From: Roseateles terrae
Lineage (GTDB): Bacteria > Pseudomonadota > Gammaproteobacteria > Burkholderiales > Burkholderiaceae_C
Assembly (NCBI RefSeq): GCF_014192155.1
Contig: NZ_JACHXO010000008.1
Location: forward strand, 1 to 64,000
Direction of reading: 5' to 3'
DNA: 64,000 nucleotides
Positions 56,285 through 64,000 of the stretch are shown here, one piece after another. Each line of letters begins with the position of its first letter. The stretch's first letter is position 1. Below the pieces are notes generated by a model. It did not search any database. It saw only the letters and a program-made list of their open reading frames with translations, and had not been told where the DNA came from. The position numbers were made by a program, and so were the translations under genes.

Positions 56285-56620
56285 GTGTCTACAGTCCAGT
56301 CCGTGGACCTCAAACTTCAACCCTTCAATTTCGCCAGCGCGGTGGCCCGTGCCGGTCTGACCCCTCAGGGGCAGCCGGTGGCCAAGCCCGCGTCCGGGAC
56401 GAACTTCGCCGATGCGATGAGTTCGGCATTGAAGTCCGTCAGCAACCAGCAGAACGAGGCATCACGCCTGCAGCGGGAAGTCCAGCTGGACAATCCGACC
56501 GTCAGCCTGGAAGAGACCATGATCGCCATGCAGAAGGCCCAGATCGGCTTTCAGGCGACCCTGCAGGTGCGCAACCGCCTGGTCTCGGCTTACTCCGAAG
56601 TCATGAACATGCAGGTGTGA
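56285..56620 (+). CDS. fliE: flagellar hook-basal body protein FliE
   Basis: The 111-residue protein ends with the FliE signature (VSLEETMIAMQKAQIGFQAT, then LVSAYSEVMNMQV). FliE joins the MS ring to the proximal rod. A GTG at 56285 is taken as start, with AGGGG/GAGG just upstream; no ATG with a better site exists. It is the only plus-strand gene of the flagellar region and is divergent from fliF. Confidence 0.94.
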   Translation: MSTVQSVDLKLQPFNFASAVARAGLTPQGQPVAKPASGTNFADAMSSALKSVSNQQNEASRLQREVQLDNPTVSLEETMIAMQKAQIGFQATLQVRNRLVSAYSEVMNMQV

Positions 56621-56656
56621 GCCCGCGCTCCCCTGAACGCTGGTGCCGGCTGAGGA

Positions 56657-57436
56657 TCAGCCCGGGCGCTTGAGCATCCGCTCGCGCTTCTGCGCCTGGT
56701 CGATGAACAGCTGCAGCGCCCGCGAGGCCGTGGGCGCCAGCGATACAAAGGCGCAGCCCAGCTGGTGCGGCGCCTGGTCTTCACCCGGTGTGACATGTTG
56801 CACACGCAGCAGGGTGGCAAAGCTCACTTCCCGTTCCAGCTCCAGCGTGCCGGACAGTTCCGTGCCCGCCACCGGGGTCGGGGGCATTTGTCCGGTCAAG
56901 CCGGCCGCCGCCACTTGCGGCCATTGCAGGGCCAGTCCGCCGCTGCTCACATTGAGCACCCGCAGGCGCAGGCCCTCGGGCTGGGTCAGACGCAAGGCCG
57001 GATACATCTGGCCGGGCGACTGCACCCGGTAGGCCTGACGGCGCTGGAAGCGGAAGAGGCGCGCCGGCAAAGCTGCGCGCAGCACCGTGCCACCGGCGCC
57101 GCGCACGGCCACCAGACCGGAGACCTCGAAGGCCAGCTTGATGCGGTCGAGGTAGGCCATGGCATGGACTTCCGGGCTGGACAGGACCGCCTCGGTGACG
57201 GCCGCATCCACCGGCATTTCCAGGCTCAGCACCCCATGCGCCGGATCCACCGCCATCACGACGGTGTGGAGCAAGGCCCCGTCCGGCGTGCTCAATTGCA
57301 CACGGGCCTGGGCCTGCATCAATTCCCGCAGCCAGCTCTGGACTTCGCCGGGCGCGTCCAGGCGGTAGTCGTCGGCGCCGTCCAGGTCGTCAGAGGGACC
57401 TGGGGCGGTCGAGGGGTCCGGGGTGCGATCGTTCAA
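56657..57436 (-). CDS. YcgR-like PilZ-domain flagellar brake protein
   Basis: The 259-residue protein has an N-terminal YcgR domain (residues about 30-125) and a C-terminal PilZ domain. The c-di-GMP-binding motif RRxxxR is present (RRQAYR, near residue 132). The second motif reads NVSSGG in place of DxSxxG, a common variant. Such proteins bind the rotor when c-di-GMP is high and slow swimming. Position between fliE and fliT supports a flagellar role. It is 49 bp after fliT. Confidence 0.88.
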   Translation of the reverse strand: MNDRTPDPSTAPGPSDDLDGADDYRLDAPGEVQSWLRELMQAQARVQLSTPDGALLHTVVMAVDPAHGVLSLEMPVDAAVTEAVLSSPEVHAMAYLDRIKLAFEVSGLVAVRGAGGTVLRAALPARLFRFQRRQAYRVQSPGQMYPALRLTQPEGLRLRVLNVSSGGLALQWPQVAAAGLTGQMPPTPVAGTELSGTLELEREVSFATLLRVQHVTPGEDQAPHQLGCAFVSLAPTASRALQLFIDQAQKRERMLKRPG

Positions 57437-57485
57437 GGTGAAGGGCTCGGGTCGCTGCCAATCCAGGGGCGGGAGACCGCGCGGC

Positions 57486-57785
57486 TCAGTGAACCGTCTT
57501 GGACTTGCCCTTCATCAGGTGATCCAGGTCTTCCAGCCAGGGTTCGGCCAGATGACGGATCTCGGCGTCATTCAGCAGGATGCGCTGCATGATGCGGCTC
57601 TTGAGCTGCGACTCCTCCGCGCCCAGCTGCTGCTGGCTGGCGGCATGCTTGAGCTGCGAAATCAGCAGCACGCAGGCGCCTTCAAGCTTGACGACTTCAT
57701 CCCAGTTGCCGGTGCGAGCGGCGTTGAGCATGTCGGCGCTGGCCTGTTCAATGGCTTCGTAGTAGCTCAGGAGATGAGTATTCAT
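57486..57785 (-). CDS. fliT: flagellar chaperone FliT
   Basis: The 99-residue helical protein (HLLSYYEAIEQASADMLNAA, then DAEIRHLAEPWLEDLDHLM) fits the FliT family, the export chaperone of FliD and, in enterics, a FlhDC antagonist. The start at 57785 gives usual length and family start (MNTHLLSYYEAIE). A longer frame to 57851 would add 22 Ala/Thr-rich residues. Neither has a strong ribosome site. It follows fliS. Confidence 0.82.
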   Translation of the reverse strand: MNTHLLSYYEAIEQASADMLNAARTGNWDEVVKLEGACVLLISQLKHAASQQQLGAEESQLKSRIMQRILLNDAEIRHLAEPWLEDLDHLMKGKSKTVH

Positions 57786-57892
57786 GGTCGTCGTCGGGGC
57801 GGAAGAGGCCGGGGCGGCGGAATGCGTCTTGGCGGCGAAAGGCTTGGTCATGGTCGAGCTCGTATCTTGACGTTCGGGATGACAGCCGACCT

Positions 57893-58327
57893 TCAGGCGG
57901 CAACGCGTTGTTCGTTCTGAGCCGGGGCGATGCTGGCCCAGGCTTCACGAATGGGCTGCATCAGACGTTGGCACTCTTCCACCGCAGCGAGATCGCTGTG
58001 CAGATTGGCGTAGGTCAGGCGCATGCTCATGTAGGCGTAGAGGTCACGCAGGTCGTTCGCCAGTGTGCCGGCGGCGGGATTCAGCGCAGCCTTGAGGCCT
58101 TCGTCCAGGATGCGAACGGCCTTGCTCAGCGCGCGGCCCTTCGCTTCAACATTCCCGGCACGAATCGCTCCCAGACTCTGGGTCATGGCGTCGTTGGCGC
58201 CGTCCAGCAGGAGCTGCACCAGCCGGTGCGGCGAGGCCTGCAGCACATCGGTTTCCACGCCGACGCGGTTGTACATGTTGCTCGCGCGCTGGCCGTGGGA
58301 AGCAAAGGGAGAGGAGTTTCCGTACAT
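57893..58327 (-). CDS. fliS: flagellin chaperone FliS
   Basis: The 144-residue protein has the FliS core (YNRVGVETDVLQASPHRLVQ, LLLDGANDAMTQSLGAI). It binds the C-terminus of flagellin before export. It lies behind its own candidate sigma-28 promoter and 41 bp before the longest possible fliT frame. Confidence 0.96.
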   Translation of the reverse strand: MYGNSSPFASHGQRASNMYNRVGVETDVLQASPHRLVQLLLDGANDAMTQSLGAIRAGNVEAKGRALSKAVRILDEGLKAALNPAAGTLANDLRDLYAYMSMRLTYANLHSDLAAVEECQRLMQPIREAWASIAPAQNEQRVAA

Positions 58328-58362
58328 GATGTGCTGCGGGGTTGTCGTAGTGCTTGTTTTAG

Positions 58363-58389
58363 TTTTCGGCTCTCACGCGGCTAACTTGA
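58363..58389 (-). promoter_or_regulatory. sigma-28 (FliA) promoter of fliS
   Basis: On the minus strand TCAAGTTA (58382-58389) and GCCGAAAA (58363-58370) are 11 bp apart, matching TAAAGTTT-N11-GCCGATAA well. It lies 36 bp before the fliS start. Confidence 0.72.
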
Positions 58390-58442
58390 GCCGACCCTCG
58401 CCAGGATTAATGCAGGAATTTTGCGGTATTTCACAAAAACAA

Positions 58443-58462
58443 AAGCCTCCGTGAGGAGGCTT
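58443..58462 (-). terminator. intrinsic terminator after fliD
   Basis: AAGCCTCC and GGAGGCTT form an 8-bp stem with a 4-base loop. On the minus strand a T-rich tail (TTTGTTTTTGTG) follows. It ends fliD transcription before fliS. Confidence 0.9.
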
Positions 58463-58502
58463 CAGGGCGCGTTATTCAAAGCGCCGCAAAAGACGCGCTT
58501 TT

Positions 58503-59933
58503 TCAGCTGCTGCTGTTGAGCATGCTGGTGATCTTGCTGACATAGCTGGACATGTCGTTCAGCTTGGCCATCTGGGTGTCCAGCGCGGTGTACTGAGCAC
58601 GCAGGCGCTTTTCATAAGAGGCCGAGCGGTCGGTCAATTCATCGACCCGCTTGTTGTTGGAGGTGACGCGGGACTGCAGGCCGGCGGTCCGGGTCGTGAT
58701 GGCGCCGTCCATGCCGGTGACCTGGTCCGCCAGCGCCCGCCATTTGGTGGCGATGCCGTTGTTGGCGGCATTGGTGCTGTCCACGCCCATGAACAGCTGC
58801 TTGAGGTCGCTGACGTGGCCCAGCGCGCTGCTCAGCTTGGTGTCATCCACCGTGATCGTGCCAGCGGTGCCGATGTTGAGGCCCAGGTCGGCGAGGCGGG
58901 CGTACGAGCCGCCCAGCGTGCTGCCGCCGGAGGTGATGTTGCGCAGTTGCGATTGCAGATTCACCGCGGTGCTGTCGCCCTGCAGGGCGCCGGCCGCCTT
59001 GCTGGTCTGGTCGTACTTGGTGTTGTCGCGCAGCAGGTTCATCAGGCTGTTGTAGGCCGTGACGAAGTCGGTGATGTTCTTCTTGATGCTGTCCTTGTCC
59101 TGGCCGACGGTGACGGTGAGGTCGCCCTTCTTCAGGATGTTGATGCTCAAGCCATCGACCGCGTTCTCGATGGTGTTGGTGGACGAGACGATGTCGATGT
59201 TGTTGATCTTGACCTTGGCGTCCTGCGCGGCGGCATTCTGCGTCATCGAGCTGATGCTGGCAGACGGGTCATAGGCGAGGGCGGACAGGCCGGACGCATC
59301 GCCGTTGTTGCCGTCCGCATCCGCAGTCGAGATCCGGAATCCATTGACTTCGCCGGTGGCGGCGGAACGGACCACCAGCCGGCTGCCGGTGGCATCGGTC
59401 ACGACGGAGGCGAGCACGCCGGAGCTGGACGAATTGATCTTGTCGCGCACGCTGGCCAGCGTGTCGGTGGCGCTGACGGTGATGTTCACCGCCGTGGCGC
59501 CGCTCTTGCTGGTGAAGGAGGGGGGCGTGCCGGTGCCCCACTGGCCCAGCTCGATGGTCATGGTGCCGGCGCCCACCGGTGCGGTGCTCGAGGTGGCCTG
59601 GCTGACCACGCTCTGGGCCGAGGCCAGCTGGCCGACCGAGACGGTGTAGCTGCCCGCCCCACTGCCGGAGCCGGCGGTGACGGTGGCCATGGTGGTGTCC
59701 GAGGAGGTGGCGGTCAGGGCGGCCCAGTTGGCGGGCGTGGAGAGCTTGCTGGCTGCGTCCCGCATCGCGCTGAAGGCGCTCTGGATCTTGCCGTACGCTG
59801 AAATCTGGGTCTTGAGGGTGTCGGTGCGGCCCTGCAGATCGGTGATCGGCTGCTGCTCGACGGCGACCAGCTTGGAGATGATGCTCTCAACGGGCAGCCC
59901 GCTGCCTGAGCCGATGGAGGAGATGGTGGCCAT
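58503..59933 (-). CDS. fliD: flagellar filament cap protein FliD
   Basis: The 476-residue protein has the FliD N-terminal helix (SIGSGSGLPVESIISKLVAV) and the C-terminal coiled region (YEKRLRAQYTALDTQMAKLN). FliD forms the pentameric or hexameric cap at the filament tip. It has its own sigma-28-type promoter and terminator. The variable middle part is Thr/Ser-rich. Confidence 0.96.
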   Translation of the reverse strand: MATISSIGSGSGLPVESIISKLVAVEQQPITDLQGRTDTLKTQISAYGKIQSAFSAMRDAASKLSTPANWAALTATSSDTTMATVTAGSGSGAGSYTVSVGQLASAQSVVSQATSSTAPVGAGTMTIELGQWGTGTPPSFTSKSGATAVNITVSATDTLASVRDKINSSSSGVLASVVTDATGSRLVVRSAATGEVNGFRISTADADGNNGDASGLSALAYDPSASISSMTQNAAAQDAKVKINNIDIVSSTNTIENAVDGLSINILKKGDLTVTVGQDKDSIKKNITDFVTAYNSLMNLLRDNTKYDQTSKAAGALQGDSTAVNLQSQLRNITSGGSTLGGSYARLADLGLNIGTAGTITVDDTKLSSALGHVSDLKQLFMGVDSTNAANNGIATKWRALADQVTGMDGAITTRTAGLQSRVTSNNKRVDELTDRSASYEKRLRAQYTALDTQMAKLNDMSSYVSKITSMLNSSS

Positions 59934-60031
59934 GGTTCGACTCCTGGGTCCCGCCAGATAGGTGGATCAGTACATCCGCCGGTCAGGCAAGCGCAATGGA
60001 CGACAGGGCCCCGGATGAGGCCCTGTCCACA

Positions 60032-60059
60032 GTATCGGCACGCCAGGCGTCCGACTTGA
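60032..60059 (-). promoter_or_regulatory. sigma-28 (FliA) promoter of fliD
   Basis: On the minus strand TCAAGTCG (60052-60059) and GCCGATAC (60032-60039) are 12 bp apart. The -10 box matches 7 of 8 consensus bases. It lies about 99 bp before the fliD start. Confidence 0.7.
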
Positions 60060-60067
60060 GGGAATAT

Positions 60068-60088
60068 TTCGCGTCTTTAGGACGCGAA
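60068..60088 (-). terminator. terminator after fliC1
   Basis: TTCGCGTC-CTAAA-GACGCGAA on the minus strand begins at the base after the fliC1 stop codon and runs into ATATTC. The 8-bp stem is followed by only a short AT stretch. Confidence 0.7.
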
Positions 60089-60958
60089 TCAACCCTTCAA
60101 CAGGGACAGGACCTGCTGCGGCAGCTGGTTGGCCTGGGCCACCATCGCATTGCCGGCCTGCTGCAGGATCTGCGCCCGGCTGAGGTTGGACGTTTCCTGG
60201 GCAAAGTCCGCATCCATGATCCGGCTGCGGGCGGCGGTCTGGTTTTCGTAGGCTACCTGCAGGTTGGAGATCACGGCATCGAAGCGGTTCTGGGTCGCAC
60301 CCAGCACGGCGCGCTGGGAGTTGACCGAGTCCAGCGCGGCGTCGATGTTGGCCACGACGGTGGCGATCGCGGCCGGGTCGGCGGTGTTGTCGATCACGGC
60401 ACGCCCGGCGCCGTTGATGTCGGTACCCGCGACGGACGTGATGGCCGGGTCCTGGGTCATGTTCGGCGTGGTGACGGTGATTTCGTCATTCGCCGTGGTG
60501 TTCGGACCCACCTGGAAGGTCTGCGGCGTGGCCGCATCCGCACCCAGGATGTATTTGCCGTTGAAGGTGGTGCCGCCCAGCACGCGCTGCATTTCCTTGG
60601 CCAGCTCGCCGAATTCCTTGTCGAGGGAATCCTTGTCGCTGTTGGCGTTGGTGGCGTTGCGGGCCTGGATGGCCAGTTCACGCATCCGCTGCAGCGAGTC
60701 GGCCACCTTGCCCAGCGCGCCTTCAGCGGTCTGCGCCAGCGAGATGCCGTCGTTCGAGTTGCGGATGGCGACGCTCATGCCGCGGGCCTGAGCGTTCATG
60801 CGTTCTGCGATGGCCAGGCCGGCGGCATCATCCTTTGCGGAGTTCACCCGCAGGCCCGACGACAGCCGTTGCATCGAGGTCGCCAGTGACGACTGCGAGC
60901 TGTTCAGATTGCGTTGCGCGTTGAGCGAAGCAATGTTGGTGTTGATGGTCTGTGGCAT
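60089..60958 (-). CDS. fliC: flagellin FliC1
   Basis: The 289-residue flagellin has the conserved D0/D1 ends: TINTNIASLNAQRNLNSSQS at the start and [20 protein letters not shown] at the end, with a short variable centre of about 100 residues. AGGAG lies 8 bases before the ATG. No sigma-28 box of the kind found for fliC2, fliD and fliS is visible upstream. It is the most divergent of the three flagellins in the window. Confidence 0.97.
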   Translation of the reverse strand: MPQTINTNIASLNAQRNLNSSQSSLATSMQRLSSGLRVNSAKDDAAGLAIAERMNAQARGMSVAIRNSNDGISLAQTAEGALGKVADSLQRMRELAIQARNATNANSDKDSLDKEFGELAKEMQRVLGGTTFNGKYILGADAATPQTFQVGPNTTANDEITVTTPNMTQDPAITSVAGTDINGAGRAVIDNTADPAAIATVVANIDAALDSVNSQRAVLGATQNRFDAVISNLQVAYENQTAARSRIMDADFAQETSNLSRAQILQQAGNAMVAQANQLPQQVLSLLKG

Positions 60959-61342
60959 TGATGCACTCCTGCGGAGATCCTTGTCCTGGCTTTAGATCCT
61001 GACGGTGATCGTGGTTGACGCTGTCGTTCCCGACCTCGCCTGCCGACCCCCACCTCGCCCCTCGGCGCTCTGGATGGATCTGCCGGTTGGACCGGTGGTC
61101 GAGCCCGTCAAAGTGGAGGCTCGATGGATCTCATTGTGGAGAATGTGTCGGGTGCATGAAGCCGCGATAAAGGGGTGAAAGACCGATCAAATGAAAAGAA
61201 GGCCCCGCGGCCATCCCCAGGGCGGGGAGGGCGGCGGGGCCTTCGGTGCAACGGCGCTGGCGCCGGCTTTCGCGAGGCTGGGCGGGGCTGGCGCCCCGGG
61301 GAAGCGGGCTGGGCCTGAGGCCCGGCGGCGACTGCGGCTCGA
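60959..61342. other. fliC1-fliC2 intergenic region
   Basis: The 384-bp gap holds the fliC2 terminator (61198-61244) and the leader of fliC1. I see no gene and no convincing promoter for fliC1. Confidence 0.6.
61198..61244 (-). terminator. terminator after fliC2
   Basis: GAAGGCCCCGC (61198-61208) and GCGGGGCCTTC (61234-61244) are perfect 11-bp arms with a 25-base loop. On the minus strand TTTTCATTT follows. It lies about 100 bp after the fliC2 stop. Confidence 0.88.
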
Positions 61343-62185
61343 TCAGCTGCGCAGGAGGGACAGCACCTGCTGCGGCAGCTGGTTGGCCTGGGCCACCATG
61401 GTGTTGCCGGCCTGTTGCAGGATCTGCGCACGGCTGAGGTTGGCGGTTTCGGCCGCGAAGTCGGCATCCATGATCCGGCTGCGAGCGGCGGTCTGGTTTT
61501 CGACCGAGATCTGCAGGTTGGAGATGATGGCGTCGAAGCGGTTCTGCGAAGCGCCCAGGACAGCGCGCTGGCCGCTCACGGTCTTGATGGCGGCATCGAT
61601 GTTGTCGATGACGGTCGCCAGCGTGGCCGGGGTGGACGCGTTGTCGATGGTGCCGCCGGTCACCGAGGTGATGGTGGCATCTTGGGTGAGGTCGGTGGTG
61701 ACGACGTCCACCGAGTCGTTGGCCGTCGTGTTGGCACCGATCTGGAAGGTCTGGGTGCCGGCATCGGCGGCGAGGATGGCCTTGCCGTTGAAGGTGGTGC
61801 CACCCAGCACACGACCGATTTCTTCACCCAGCTGGGCGTATTCGCGGCCGATGGAGTCCAGGTCGGACGTGGTGTTGGTGGCGTTGCGGGCCTGGACGGC
61901 CAGTTCACGCATGCGCTGCAGGGAGTCACCGACCTTGGAGAGGGCACCTTCCGCCGTTTGCGAGAGGGAGATGCCGTCGTTGGCGTTGCGAACCGCGACG
62001 TTCATGCCGCGCACCTGGGCGTTCATGCGTTCGGCGATGGCCAGACCGGCGGCGTCGTCCTTCGCGGAGTTGACGCGCATACCGGAGGACAGGCGCTGCA
62101 TGGAAGTCGCCAGAGACGACTGCGACGAGCTGAGGTTGCGCTGAGCGTTCAGGGAAGCCAGGTTGGTGTTGATGATCTGAGCCAT
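61343..62185 (-). CDS. fliC: flagellin FliC2
   Basis: The 280-residue flagellin has intact D0/D1 ends (IINTNLASLNAQRNLSSSQS; QQAGNTMVAQANQLPQQVLS). Its centre is very similar to that of FliC3 ([20 protein letters not shown]), which implies a recent duplication. AAAGGA lies 8 bases before the ATG at 62185; a TTG two codons earlier is not needed. A sigma-28 promoter lies upstream. Confidence 0.97.
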   Translation of the reverse strand: MAQIINTNLASLNAQRNLSSSQSSLATSMQRLSSGMRVNSAKDDAAGLAIAERMNAQVRGMNVAVRNANDGISLSQTAEGALSKVGDSLQRMRELAVQARNATNTTSDLDSIGREYAQLGEEIGRVLGGTTFNGKAILAADAGTQTFQIGANTTANDSVDVVTTDLTQDATITSVTGGTIDNASTPATLATVIDNIDAAIKTVSGQRAVLGASQNRFDAIISNLQISVENQTAARSRIMDADFAAETANLSRAQILQQAGNTMVAQANQLPQQVLSLLRS

Positions 62186-62296
62186 GATCAAAATCCTTTC
62201 AGTTGCGTAGACCTTGTCGGTCCGTGTCGGATGAAACTTGTCCGACGGGGCCGGACCACGAGGTCCTTGCTAGACATTGCGGACCCGTTGAACCTG

Positions 62297-62324
62297 TTAT
62301 CGGGTCGGGGCTGAAAAGACTTGA
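62297..62324 (-). promoter_or_regulatory. sigma-28 (FliA) promoter of fliC2
   Basis: On the minus strand TCAAGTCT (62317-62324) and CCCGATAA (62297-62304) are 12 bp apart, close to TAAAGTTT-N11-GCCGATAA. It lies 112 bp before the fliC2 start. Confidence 0.7.
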
Positions 62325-62736
62325 GGGGGAAAATTCGGGCCGGGGTGTAACGGCGCGCCCAGGATGTGAATTCATGGGCGTTTGGAGGGGGTTGTCGGAG
62401 AAATGGGGGGTGAATCCCTGGCCTTTCTTCGATTCAACCGGGGGCGTGGGGCGCCCGGAGTGGACAGGTTACCGAGGCCCTCCAGGCGCGTGGCAGGCGA
62501 GGGCGGGAAGGACGCGGTCCCGGTGAGAACCCCGGCAGCGCCACCGATGTCTAGGGCAGCAGCGCAGGGCTCTCCGGTGCTCCCACCGGGACGGACGTTT
62601 TCCTCTTCCTCTTTTTGTTCTCTGTCTTCAATGCGTTGGGCGGGCTGGATGGAGCAAGACTGAGGACTGAATGAAGTCGTTTTTAGACCGAGGCCTGCGC
62701 TCCGAAGTCGCCGTCCTGGGACCCGTTTGCTTCATG

Positions 62737-62757
62737 GCCCGGGCCAGTGGCCCGGGC
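62737..62757. repeat. GC-rich hairpin
   Basis: GCCCGGGCC-AGT-GGCCCGGGC is a perfect 9-bp stem with a 3-base loop, in the fliC2-fliC3 gap. Confidence 0.8.
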
Positions 62758-62767
62758 GTTCGGTAGG

Positions 62768-62794
62768 CTCAAACAGTCCACCGGACTGTTTGAG
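62768..62794. repeat. 12-bp hairpin
   Basis: CTCAAACAGTCC-ACC-GGACTGTTTGAG is a perfect 12-bp stem with a 3-base loop, 10 bp from the previous hairpin. It lacks a T-run. Confidence 0.85.
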
Positions 62795-63343
62795 TCCGAC
62801 CTCACTATTCCTGTCCGGCTCCGCCGGCCATTCCCTTCTTTACTTCCGCAAACGGGCCCCAGTCCGGCTCATTCTTCGGATCAGTGGGCCTGCCACGGTT
62901 GTCTTCTCTTCATTCATTACCTGCGAGGTCCGCGTGTGACCCCGTCCTGCCACGGGCAGTGCGCTGGCAGGCCGCAACTTCCCTCATCAAGACCTTCCGG
63001 CCTCCATCAGGCAGCGCGCCTCGCTCCGGCCAGAGCCGTAGCAGGGCATTCAATCAAAGACCGGCTTCATTCAAAGACCGGGCAGACGCTCATTGAGAGC
63101 AAGCGTCCGCCCCGTCTCTGTCGCCACAGACGTTCGCCGCACCCCGCAAGCCGGGCACTACTCCATCCATCGCACAGGTCGATGCACTTGCGGGGGCGGG
63201 GAACACCGTACGTTGTGGCGCAGGGTGTGGCCGCAGGGGCGCCGTCGCAGGCGCAGCCAGGCCCGGAAGATCCAGGCGAGGCGCGGGCTGCGAAGGAGAG
63301 GGCCGAGGCCCCGTCCTTCATCCGGCGCTTGCGGTCGGGCCGA

Positions 63344-64000
63344 TCAGCGCAGCAGGGCCAGCACTTGCTGGGGAGCCTGGTTCGCCTGGGCGATCATGGC
63401 GTTGCCAGCCTGTTGCAGGATCTGCGCACGGCTCAGGTTCGCGGTCTCAGACGCGAAGTCCGCATCCATGATCCGGCTGCGAGCCGCCGTCTGGTTCTCC
63501 ACCGAGATCTGCAGGTTGGAGATGATGGCGTCGAAACGGTTCTGCGAAGCACCCAGCTTGGAACGCTCACCCGACACGGTCTTGATGGCCGAGTCAATGT
63601 TGTCGATCACCGTGGCCAGGTCGGACGTGGTGGACGCGTTGGTGATGGCGCCGCCGGTCACCGCAGTGATGGTGGTGTCGGTCGTCATGTTGGTCGTGAC
63701 CACGTCCACCGAGTCATTCGACGTCGTGTTGGCGCCGATCTGGAAAGTCTGGGTGCCAGCGTCCGTCGCCAGAATGGCGCGGCCGTTGAAGGTGGTGCCG
63801 CCCAGCACGCGCTGGATTTCAGAACCCAGCTGCGCATATTCCTGACCGATCGAATCCAGGTCAGACGTGGTGTTGGTGGCGTTACGGGCCTGCACCGCCA
63901 GTTCACGCATACGCTGCAGCGAGTCACCCACCTTGGACAGCGCGCCTTCAGCCGTTTGCGACAGCGAGATGCCGTCGTTGGCATTGCGCTGGGCCACGTT
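63344..64000 (-). CDS. fliC: flagellin FliC3 (partial, 5' end outside window)
   Basis: The C-terminal part (about 218 residues) of a third flagellin is present; the gene runs off the right edge. It contains the second half of the N-terminal D1 region ([20 protein letters not shown]) and the full C-terminal D1/D0 end ([20 protein letters not shown]). It is closely similar to FliC2. The stop codon follows LALLR. Confidence 0.96.
   Translation of the reverse strand, partial: NVAQRNANDGISLSQTAEGALSKVGDSLQRMRELAVQARNATNTTSDLDSIGQEYAQLGSEIQRVLGGTTFNGRAILATDAGTQTFQIGANTTSNDSVDVVTTNMTTDTTITAVTGGAITNASTTSDLATVIDNIDSAIKTVSGERSKLGASQNRFDAIISNLQISVENQTAARSRIMDADFASETANLSRAQILQQAGNAMIAQANQAPQQVLALLR

Larger units (their letters stand above)
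62186..63343. other. 1.16-kb non-coding region between fliC2 and fliC3
   Basis: No open frame here has coding character. The region contains the fliC2 promoter (62297-62324), two strong hairpins (62737-62757 and 62768-62794), a segment related to the fliN-fliO inverted repeat (62844-62872) and a direct repeat of TCAAAGACCGG (near 63052 and 63069). It may be a decayed gene or an accumulation site for intergenic repeats. Confidence 0.6.

Noticed and set aside
61161-61180. GCCGCGATAAA as a sigma-28 -10 box.
   Set aside because: It has two extra bases within the box, points away from fliC1 and has no -35 partner.

Overview
The window is a GC-rich, densely coded chromosomal segment of a motile betaproteobacterium. 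The gene set points to the Burkholderiales, probably a Roseateles/Mitsuaria/Rubrivivax-like lineage: flagellar order fliF-G-H-I-J-K-L-M-N-O-P-Q-R, several tandem flagellin genes, an LpxO-like hydroxylase, and a 5S rRNA of Burkholderia type. The genus is an inference from gene content.

Layout. 1-300: the end of an rRNA operon (5S rRNA and terminator). 0.5-9.0 kb: an alpha-2-macroglobulin-like protein overlapping a penicillin-binding protein 1C gene, then a small exported protein. 9.3-11.9 kb: a large soluble protein with two cache-like sensory repeats and a C-terminal CheW domain. 12-19 kb: an AaaT/YhhY-like acetyltransferase, a putative small transcript, a SET-domain protein, a UPF0149 protein, alaS and gabD. 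19-23.6 kb: a minus-strand metal-stress operon, bufA1-bufB-bufC-doxX-ECF sigma-nrsF, with a good SigF-type promoter in front of bufA1. 24-30 kb: tRNA-Gly(CCC), an MFS exporter, an LpxO-like hydroxylase, a DODA-type dioxygenase and a solitary FtsX-type permease. 30.3-36 kb: a minus-strand chemotaxis operon, cheZ-like-cheY-cheA-mcp-cheW. 36-38 kb: a NarX/NarL-type two-component pair. 38-42.7 kb: a MacAB-type tripartite exporter with two separate permeases. 42.7-43.7 kb: a HEPN-domain gene and an unrecognised partner. 44-64 kb: the late flagellar region (fliR back to fliF, fliE divergent, a YcgR/PilZ-like brake, fliT, fliS, fliD and three flagellin genes, the last cut by the window edge).

How it works together. 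About a third of the window builds and controls the flagellum: export gate (FliOPQR), C ring (FliGMN), MS ring (FliF), ATPase (FliHIJ), hook-length control (FliK), filament (FliC1-3), cap (FliD) and chaperones (FliS, FliT). The chemotaxis operon supplies the signal to FliM, and the YcgR-like protein probably slows the motor in response to c-di-GMP. Three candidate FliA (sigma-28) promoters with a shared TCAAGT-type -35 box precede fliS, fliD and fliC2.

Most of the window belongs to known families. The items most worth checking are the two-cache/CheW protein without membrane segments, a 9-bp tandem repeat directly upstream of fliQ, a large inverted repeat between fliN and fliO with a relative between the flagellins, a promoter-terminator pair enclosing a possible ~250-nt RNA or 54-residue protein, the HEPN pair, and a very short CheZ-like protein.
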